The notes beneath the pieces are model-generated. The model was given only the letters and a program-made list of their open reading frames with translations. It had not been told where the DNA came from and did no database searches. Shown here one piece after another: positions 58,429 through 64,000 of a stretch of 64,000 bases of DNA (positions are counted from its first letter, which is position 1; the number at the start of each line of letters is the position of its first letter). The translations under genes and the position numbers were made by a program. The DNA comes from an uncultured Porphyromonadaceae bacterium (GTDB lineage: Bacteria; Bacteroidota; Bacteroidia; Bacteroidales; Muribaculaceae), in contig CAMWXJ010000009.1 of assembly GCA_947178215.1 (NCBI GenBank), positions 1-64,000 of the forward strand, written 5' to 3'.

Positions 58429-60888
58429 ATGATGCTCCGGTCGTATAAAGAGACTCTGCCAGTAGGCGAGATAGCCGACGCCGTAAACGAGTCGTTGAAG
58501 TGCATGCCCCGCCTCATAGTCACCGCGCCCCCCGGCGCAGGCAAGTCGACGCTGCTCCCGCTCACTCTGCTTGAATCGCTTCCCGAAGGGAAAATCCTTA
58601 TGCTTGAACCACGTCGTATCGCCGCACGGCAGATAGCGACACGCATGGCGGCGATGATAGGCGAGAAGTCGGGGCAGACGGTAGGCTACCGCGTGAGGTT
58701 TGAATCGAAGGTGTCGGCAGCCACACGCATCGAGGTGCTGACCGAAGGCATACTCGGGCGTATGCTCGTCGACGACCCCACGCTCGACGGCGTTGCGGCC
58801 GTGATATTCGACGAGTTTCATGAGCGGAGCCTTGCCTCTGATATGGCTTTCGCCCTCACGCGCGAAGCGCAGAACATAGTACGCCCCGACCTGAAAATGC
58901 TCGTGATGTCGGCCACAATCGACACCGCAGAACTCTGCCGCGCTTTCGAAGCACCGCTGATCGAGAGCAGCGGGCAGCTTCACCCGGTAGCGATTGTCAA
59001 CGGCGACGACATCGACGTACGCAACTGCGCCGAGGAAGTGGCGGGCGCCGTAAAGCGGGCGCTACGACAGCACACGGGCGACATCCTCGCTTTCCTGCCC
59101 GGGCAGGGGGAGATAGAGCGGTGTGCGGGGCTCCTTGACGGACTTGGTCCCGACATCATGGTCTGTCCCCTTTACGGACTGCTTCCGCCAGACGAGCAGC
59201 GCCGCACGCTCATTCCCGCCCCCGAGGGCAAGCGCAAGATTGTGCTCGCCACACCGATAGCCGAGACTTCGCTTACTATCGAGGGTATTACCACCGTGAT
59301 TGATTCCGGATTATACCGCACTCAGGTTTTCGACCAGTCCACAGGCCTGAGCCGGCTGGCCACGGTGCGCGTGTCGCTTGACATGGCACGCCAGAGAAGC
59401 GGACGCGCCGGACGTCTCGGTCCCGGCACAGCCTACCGCCTTTGGTCGAAAGCCACTGAACTGCGCATGGCCGAATGTCGCACACCCGAGATTGTCGACG
59501 CCGACCTTGCACCGCTTGTGCTCGACATTGCCGCCTGGGGCGAAAGCGACCCGGCGCGACTGCCATGGCTCACTCCGCCGGCCGCCGGCCGTGTGGCTCA
59601 GGCCCGCCGACTGCTCGTCATGCTCCGCGCAATCGACAACGCCGGAGTCGTTACTGCCCACGGCCGACGTCTCGCAGGGCTCCCGTGTCACCCGCGCATC
59701 GCACAGATGCTTGTGCGCGCCGCCACACCGAAACTCAAAGCACTCGCCGCCGACATCGCTGCGCTGATTGAAGAGAAAGACCCGCTCGGCGACGGCAGCA
59801 ACGACGCCGACATTAATACCCGCATCGCGCTTATGCGTCAGCACCGCGGACGCAAGCAGCCGGGACGCTTTGCGCGCATCATCAGCATCACCGCCCAATA
59901 CCGGCGGCTTGTAGATGCTCCCGACGACAACGGCCCCGTCGACCCGGCAGACACCGGCATGCTGATAGCGTCGGCCTATCCCGAGCGCATAGCTCTGGTG
60001 GCCGACGAAAATGGCGCGACAGTACGCTATCGACTGTCGAGCGGCGACTTCACGACACTCGACAGCGCCGACGACCTGTCGAAACACCGTCTACTCGCCA
60101 TAGCATCGCTTGGCAACCGCGTGTTCCTCGCCTCACCCGTCGATGTGGAAAACATAGCCTCGCAGGCACAGTGGGTCGACAACGTGTCGTGGGACACCCG
60201 CGCGGGCCGCGCCGTGGCGCGCCGGGAGCTGCATGTCGGCGCCCTCACTATCGACACCCGCCCCATCGACATCAACGCCGACATACGCGAGGCAATAACC
60301 GCCGCGATATGCGACGCTGCACCAAAAGAGGGTCTCACAATGTTTGATTTCAGCGACGACGCCACACGACGGCTGCAACTCCGCATTGCAGCCGTGGCAG
60401 AGTGGCATCCCGAGCTTAATCTTCCCGACGTAGGCGCCGACTCCCTGCTTGCCCGCGCCGCCGACTGGCTACCCATGTACATCGGGCGCGCCACCACAGT
60501 AGCGGAATTACGCAAGATTGACATTGCGGCCGTGATATGGGGACTGCTGACCTACGAGCAGCAGACGGCGGTCGACTCGGCCGCTCCCACACATATCAAG
60601 CTGCCGTGCGGCCGCATGGCGCGCATAGATTACCGCGACGGCAGCGACGCACCGGTTGTGAGTGCCCGTTTGCAGGACTGCTTCGGGCTGACGGCCACAC
60701 CGTGTGTCGACGGCGGCCGCCGCCCGGTGCTCATGGAGCTGCTTTCGCCCGGATTCAAGCCGGTGCAGCTCACTCAGGACCTCGAAGGCTTCTGGAGCAA
60801 CACCTACTTTGAAGTACGCAAGGAACTGCGACGCCGCTACCCCAAACACCGCTGGCCCGACAATCCGCTCGACCTCCCTGCCAACTGA
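58429..60888 (+). CDS. hrpB: HrpB-type DEAH-box ATP-dependent helicase
   Basis: 819 residues. The helicase motifs appear in order: LIVTAPPGAGKSTLLPL (I), AVIFDEFHERSLASD (II, DEFH variant of DEAH), VMSATIDTAEL (III), and QRSGRAGRLGPGTAYRLW (VI). The long C-terminal half, including DCFGLTATPCVDGGRRPVLMELLSPG, is the HrpB-specific domain. It probably unwinds RNA, though HrpB's role is poorly understood. ATG at 58429 is followed directly by a second ATG. Confidence 0.93.
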   Translation: MMLRSYKETLPVGEIADAVNESLKCMPRLIVTAPPGAGKSTLLPLTLLESLPEGKILMLEPRRIAARQIATRMAAMIGEKSGQTVGYRVRFESKVSAATRIEVLTEGILGRMLVDDPTLDGVAAVIFDEFHERSLASDMAFALTREAQNIVRPDLKMLVMSATIDTAELCRAFEAPLIESSGQLHPVAIVNGDDIDVRNCAEEVAGAVKRALRQHTGDILAFLPGQGEIERCAGLLDGLGPDIMVCPLYGLLPPDEQRRTLIPAPEGKRKIVLATPIAETSLTIEGITTVIDSGLYRTQVFDQSTGLSRLATVRVSLDMARQRSGRAGRLGPGTAYRLWSKATELRMAECRTPEIVDADLAPLVLDIAAWGESDPARLPWLTPPAAGRVAQARRLLVMLRAIDNAGVVTAHGRRLAGLPCHPRIAQMLVRAATPKLKALAADIAALIEEKDPLGDGSNDADINTRIALMRQHRGRKQPGRFARIISITAQYRRLVDAPDDNGPVDPADTGMLIASAYPERIALVADENGATVRYRLSSGDFTTLDSADDLSKHRLLAIASLGNRVFLASPVDVENIASQAQWVDNVSWDTRAGRAVARRELHVGALTIDTRPIDINADIREAITAAICDAAPKEGLTMFDFSDDATRRLQLRIAAVAEWHPELNLPDVGADSLLARAADWLPMYIGRATTVAELRKIDIAAVIWGLLTYEQQTAVDSAAPTHIKLPCGRMARIDYRDGSDAPVVSARLQDCFGLTATPCVDGGRRPVLMELLSPGFKPVQLTQDLEGFWSNTYFEVRKELRRRYPKHRWPDNPLDLPAN

Positions 60889-61010
60889 CTCGTTCACCGG
60901 CCGCGCGAGTCTTGACAAAATATGCCAAAACCGCACCTTGTCTTTGCCACGCACAAAATTTCAATTATCTTCGCGTCATAATTCCACTAACCGACCAATC
61001 CAACCCTATC

Positions 61011-62033
61011 ATGACCGCTTTTTCAAAGCCGTCCGCGCTGCTGTCGAGGTTCCCGCTGTTAGACCTCCTCGCTATAGTCGCCGGGATAACCGTCTACTCG
61101 CTCGGATTCACTATCTTCATTCTCCCGCATCATATCGTTATCGGCGGCATGGCCGGTTTCAGTACCCTCGTATATTACGGCACAGGCGGAATGATTCCTG
61201 TTGCAGCCGTGATGTACGGCACCAATCTGCTGCTGCTTGTATGCGGCTTCAAATACCTCGGCAAGGGGTTTGTGGTACGCACGGTGTTCGGCATGACGCT
61301 CATGTCGCTGCTCATAGGCGCACTCGAAGGCTACTTCACCTCCCACCCGCCAATCATAGCCAGCGCCCCGATGAGCATGTTTATCGGAGCCGTGCTTCTC
61401 GGCTTCGGCATCGGCATCTATTACAGTCATCACGGCACGGCGGGCGGCACCGACATAATAGCGGCCGTACTCTCCCACACCTCCAATATCAGCATGGGGC
61501 GCGTGATGATGATAGTCGACGTAACCATTGTGGCCCTCAGCTTTTTCCTGCCATTTGAGGGCGACCTTGAAGCGAGAATACAGACCCGCTCGCAGACCAT
61601 AATCTACGGCATCATAGCCATATTCGTATATTCGTGGCTCGCCGACCGCTATGTGTCGCAGGGCCGACAGACAATCCAGTATATCATCCTATCCGAAAAG
61701 TGGGACGAGATAGCCAACCGTATCACCCACGAGACCGGCCGCGGCGCCACCGTATGGGACGCCAAAGGCTACTGGACCGGCAACGAGCGCAAGATAATGC
61801 TCGTGTGGTGCCGCATGTCGGACTCAGCAACCATACAGAGCATAGCGTGGGAGGTAGACCCGCGCGCATATATCACCACATGCACTGTGCGTAATCTCTA
61901 TGGCAACGGCTTCGACGCCCTGCAAGTAAGAAAAAAAGCGGCAAAGCGTCATATCGACCACGCCCAAGCCTCTCCGGCCGACCTTGCCCCTGCCGGTGCA
62001 GTTCAACTCGACGCCGAAGCTCGCCAAGCCTGA
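61011..62033 (+). CDS. YitT family membrane protein with DUF2179 domain
   Basis: 340 residues from the ATG at 61011, rather than the longer frame. Five or six hydrophobic helices (LLAIVAGITVYSLGFTIFIL, IPVAAVMYGTNLLLLVCG, MSMFIGAVLLGFGIGIYY, MMIVDVTIVALSFFLPF, IIYGIIAIFVYSWLA) carry the YitT signature with GGMAGFSTLVYY and GTAGGTDIIAAVL. The C-terminal cytoplasmic DUF2179 domain is at 210-300. Relatives may transport an amino acid or a small organic acid; none is proven here. A charged alanine- and proline-rich tail (residues 305-340) is unusual. Predicted inner membrane. Confidence 0.88.
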   Translation: MTAFSKPSALLSRFPLLDLLAIVAGITVYSLGFTIFILPHHIVIGGMAGFSTLVYYGTGGMIPVAAVMYGTNLLLLVCGFKYLGKGFVVRTVFGMTLMSLLIGALEGYFTSHPPIIASAPMSMFIGAVLLGFGIGIYYSHHGTAGGTDIIAAVLSHTSNISMGRVMMIVDVTIVALSFFLPFEGDLEARIQTRSQTIIYGIIAIFVYSWLADRYVSQGRQTIQYIILSEKWDEIANRITHETGRGATVWDAKGYWTGNERKIMLVWCRMSDSATIQSIAWEVDPRAYITTCTVRNLYGNGFDALQVRKKAAKRHIDHAQASPADLAPAGAVQLDAEARQA

Positions 62034-62069
62034 CGACAATTGGTAACACCCGACAGCACAACAATTAAT

Positions 62070-62109
62070 AACGCCCGGCCATGCGCATATCCGCATTAGG
62101 CCGGGCGTT
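62070..62109. terminator. Hairpin between the YitT and hpf genes
   Basis: AACGCCCGGCC and GGCCGGGCGTT are perfect 11-bp arms around an 18-base loop. It lies between convergent transcripts, 36 bases past the yitT stop and 60 bases past the hpf stop. Confidence 0.65.
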
Positions 62110-62168
62110 GTGTGGTTATGATATCCGCTCCGACACCGGAGTGTCATCGCGGTTGTCATCTCTCGGGC

Positions 62169-62462
62169 TTATTTGCGCCCTTTGACACGTTCGAGCTGAC
62201 GCTCGATTGCATCGAGGCAGAGGTCGACACCCTCTTCAAATGTGTCGGCGGTCTTTGAAGCGACGAACTCGGGCGAGCCGGGGAGGATTACCTTAATGGT
62301 AGTCTCCTTGTTCATTGCAGTCTCGGGCTTTACGACGCGGAGGTTGGCATCGAAATAGGTTATGTCGACGAAGCGGCGCGCGAGGCGCTCTGCCTTCTTG
62401 TTGATGAACTCATTGAGTCGGTCAGAGATGTCGAAGTGGATGGCATTGATACGAATTTCCAT
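62169..62462 (-). CDS. hpf: Ribosome hibernation promoting factor (HPF/RaiA)
   Basis: 97 residues: IRINAIHFDISDRLNEFINKKAERLARRF, ANLRVVKPETAMNKETTIKVILPG and GVDLCLDAIERQLERVKGRK form the HPF/YfiA domain, the short form lacking the C-terminal dimerisation domain. It binds the 30S A/P site and pairs or inactivates ribosomes in stationary phase. It lies 11 bases after the recombinase gene and is co-transcribed, an arrangement common in Bacteroidota. Confidence 0.93.
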   Translation of the reverse strand: MEIRINAIHFDISDRLNEFINKKAERLARRFVDITYFDANLRVVKPETAMNKETTIKVILPGSPEFVASKTADTFEEGVDLCLDAIERQLERVKGRK

Positions 62463-62473
62463 AGTCTTCGCTT

Positions 62474-63394
62474 TTAAGGGTTATACTTCTGGTTATGATG
62501 TGATGCGCGCGGATGTGCCGCGGCATAGTTTTTACGTAGTTCTTCGAGCGATATATGGGTATAAATCTGCGTCGTGGCAAGCGACGCGTGACCGAGAAGC
62601 TGCTGCACGCTATTAAGGGCGGCTCCGCCGCTTAGCATGTCGGTGGCAAAAGAGTGACGCATCACGTGAGGCGACAACCGCGTAGCATGCACTCCGGCGT
62701 CGCTCATGGCCGAATGTACAATATTGTACACCAGCTTGCGATATAGGGGGCGACCGTCGGGCCTCACGAACATCGGCTGACCTGAATCTGCGGCGCCGGG
62801 ACCACCGGGCATGAGCCGCGCCTCGCGGTACTCGTCGATAAGGCCGGCGAGCGAAGCTCCGAAAGGAATGATGCGCTCCTTGTTGCGCTTGCCCAGAACC
62901 CGCAACTCCTGACGGCGGGTGTCGACCTGGTCGTCGCGCAGACCCATTATCTCGGCGCTGCGCATCCCGGTCTCGTAGAGCATCTCCATGATGAGGCGGT
63001 TGCGTACAGCCGTGAAGTCGCCGTCGTTCTCTGCCATGCCGTCGAGCATCGAGGCTGTCTCCTCAGGCTTTACATTGACCGGGAGACGCTTGGGCAGACG
63101 GCCGGGATTGATGCCCGACACCGGATTTGCCGTGATAGTACCCTCGTGCATCAGAAAGCGGAAAAGCGATCTCAGGGCGACACACCGGCGCCGCAAGGAA
63201 GCTATCGACAGTCCCGACTTGGCTTCGGCGGCGATATAGCTGCGTATATCGGCCTGTGTGGCAGCCTCTATCGGACGACTGTCGCCGAAGTGTTCGAGCC
63301 ACGACTCAATGTCGCGGCGGTATGCCTCCACGGTGTTGGGCGAATATCTTAATTCGTCGCGCAGATAGCTGATAAAGCGGGCGAGTGCAGTCAT
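62474..63394 (-). CDS. Tyrosine recombinase (Xer-type)
   Basis: 306 residues from the ATG at 63394 (63397 is also possible). Residues 5-85 are the SAM-like DNA-binding domain (ISYLRDELRYSPNTVEAYRRDIESWLEHF). The catalytic domain shows the arginine in YETGMRSAEIMGLRDDQV, KRNKERIIPFG, the H-x-x-R in SPHVMRHSFATDMLSGGA, the second histidine in LGHASLATTQIYTHIS and the nucleophile tyrosine in the same segment. Length and motifs fit XerC/XerD, which resolve chromosome dimers at dif. No dif-like site was identified. Its -7 box ends a few bases before the ATG, so the message may be leaderless. Confidence 0.9.
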   Translation of the reverse strand: MTALARFISYLRDELRYSPNTVEAYRRDIESWLEHFGDSRPIEAATQADIRSYIAAEAKSGLSIASLRRRCVALRSLFRFLMHEGTITANPVSGINPGRLPKRLPVNVKPEETASMLDGMAENDGDFTAVRNRLIMEMLYETGMRSAEIMGLRDDQVDTRRQELRVLGKRNKERIIPFGASLAGLIDEYREARLMPGGPGAADSGQPMFVRPDGRPLYRKLVYNIVHSAMSDAGVHATRLSPHVMRHSFATDMLSGGAALNSVQQLLGHASLATTQIYTHISLEELRKNYAAAHPRASHHNQKYNP

Positions 63395-63400
63395 CATTCG

Positions 63401-63431
63401 CAAATGTAATAACAAATACTGACAAATGCAA
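63401..63431 (-). promoter_or_regulatory. Promoter of the Xer recombinase gene
   Basis: On the minus strand TTG (63429-63431), 20 bases and TACATTTG (63401-63408) form a full Bacteroidota promoter. The box ends 3 to 6 bases before the two candidate ATGs, which leaves virtually no leader. Confidence 0.7.
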
Positions 63432-63454
63432 ATAATTTGACGCCAAATATCGGC

Positions 63455-64000
63455 TTAAAGATAATGGTTTTCTAGTACGCGCATACGGTCGTCGGTGGTG
63501 AACACCCACGGTTTGCCCGTCGGTATTTCAAGGTCAACAACCTCTGTCGCAGTCATGTTGAGCAGACGCATGGCAAGTCCGCGGAGCGAATTGCCGTGGG
63601 CGGCGATTAGCACACACCCGCACTCGGCCAGACGCGGAGCTATGAGCTCGCTCCAACAGGCATCTACACGCGCTATGGTATCGCGCAGACTCTCAGCAAG
63701 GGGGATGCGGTCGGCGGGCAGATGCGCGTAGCGGGGGTCATTGCCGGGCCATCGGGGGTCGTCGGGAGTTATGAGCGGCGGCAACACGTCAAAGCTTCGG
63801 CGCCACAGCCTCACCTGCTCCGCGCCATACTTGGCGGCAGTATCAGCCTTGTTGAGCCCTTGCAACGCGCCATAGTGGCGTTCGTTTAGATGCCAGTCCT
63901 TGACCACTGGGATATAGTCGAGTTCCATCTCCGCGGCGGCCAGCTGCAATGTGTGGATTGCGCGTCGGAGAACCGAGGTAAAGAAATAGCCCGGATGCAG
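63455..64000 (-). CDS. gpmA: 2,3-bisphosphoglycerate-dependent phosphoglycerate mutase, C-terminal part
   Basis: The open frame continues past the window edge; about 181 C-terminal residues are here. FTSVLRRAIHTLQLAA gives the phosphate-contact arginines, DWHLNERHYGALQGLNKAD the catalytic glutamate and substrate pocket, and VLIAAHGNSLRGLAM the second histidine. The mid-part DPRYAHLPADRIPLAESL is typical of dPGM. It interconverts 2- and 3-phosphoglycerate in glycolysis. The phosphohistidine (R-H-G) lies outside the window. It is followed on the same strand by the Xer gene, 61 bases on. Confidence 0.93.
   Translation of the reverse strand: MHPGYFFTSVLRRAIHTLQLAAAEMELDYIPVVKDWHLNERHYGALQGLNKADTAAKYGAEQVRLWRRSFDVLPPLITPDDPRWPGNDPRYAHLPADRIPLAESLRDTIARVDACWSELIAPRLAECGCVLIAAHGNSLRGLAMRLLNMTATEVVDLEIPTGKPWVFTTDDRMRVLENHYL

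Noticed and set aside
1-64000. CRISPR array
   Set aside because: No regularly spaced short repeats were seen, and no cas-like gene is present.

Overview
The window looks like a chromosome segment of a Bacteroidales bacterium, most likely a gut relative of Muribaculaceae. The taxonomic call is inference. It rests on Bacteroidota-type promoters (TTG, about 20 bases, then TAnnTTTG) before many genes, type IX secretion parts (PorE-like and plug proteins), a MurF-alanine racemase fusion, an Hc1-type histone-like protein, GSCFA, DUF5106 and DUF3109 proteins, and secreted glycoside hydrolases for starch, alpha-galactosides and fucosides. From about 8.9 kb onward the DNA is GC-rich and densely coding. 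The first 8.9 kb is more AT-rich, less dense and full of gene fragments, so it reads as accessory DNA.

Layout. 1-8.9 kb: a secreted hydrolase start and a ThiF-like gene diverge from a mirror-image promoter with two copies of one palindrome. A LuxR-type regulator follows. A direct repeat of about 395 bp (1453-1849 and 3532-3926) brackets an excisionase-like HTH gene and a PH-like membrane protein, and leaves broken copies of crp and luxR. Next come a Crp/Fnr regulator, a shortened HU-like protein, an HxlR regulator with a 28-bp palindrome facing a redox-type operon (NTF2-like protein, iron-sulfur flavoprotein, lipoprotein), two GNAT acetyltransferases and a cut-off reductase gene. 8.9-22.2 kb: a GH13 amylase, the omega subunit and bamD, a PASTA protein with an RluD-type synthase, an ung-T9SS plug-DUF3109-GH27 operon, tRNA-Arg(CCG) and a GH95 fucosidase. 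22.2-38.5 kb: murF-alr, GSCFA and porE-like genes, rpmH, ugd, a HAD hydrolase, clpB, a small lipoprotein, the Hc1-like gene, an acyltransferase overlapping a sigma-54 activator, and an amidase-MCE pair. 38.6-45.6 kb: a complete histidine operon, hisG-D-C-B-H-A-F-IE. 45.9-64 kb: a phosphodiesterase, tsaD, cinA, yjbR, lpxH, a DUF59 gene, a DUF695 gene, an isochorismate synthase, rimO, ftsY, typA, a DUF5106 lipoprotein, hrpB, a YitT transporter, hpf, a Xer recombinase and the end of gpmA.

How the genes fit together. The GH13 enzyme ends in a T9SS-like sorting domain, and the PorE-like and plug proteins belong to that export machine. The his operon covers all ten steps with eight proteins. No CRISPR array, rRNA, prophage or complete transposon was seen. 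The most unusual structure is in the first 6 kb: paired operators, a duplicated regulator junction with inserted cargo, and a CRP-like site beside a Crp-family gene. All coordinates were read by eye and may be off by a base or so for the short sites.
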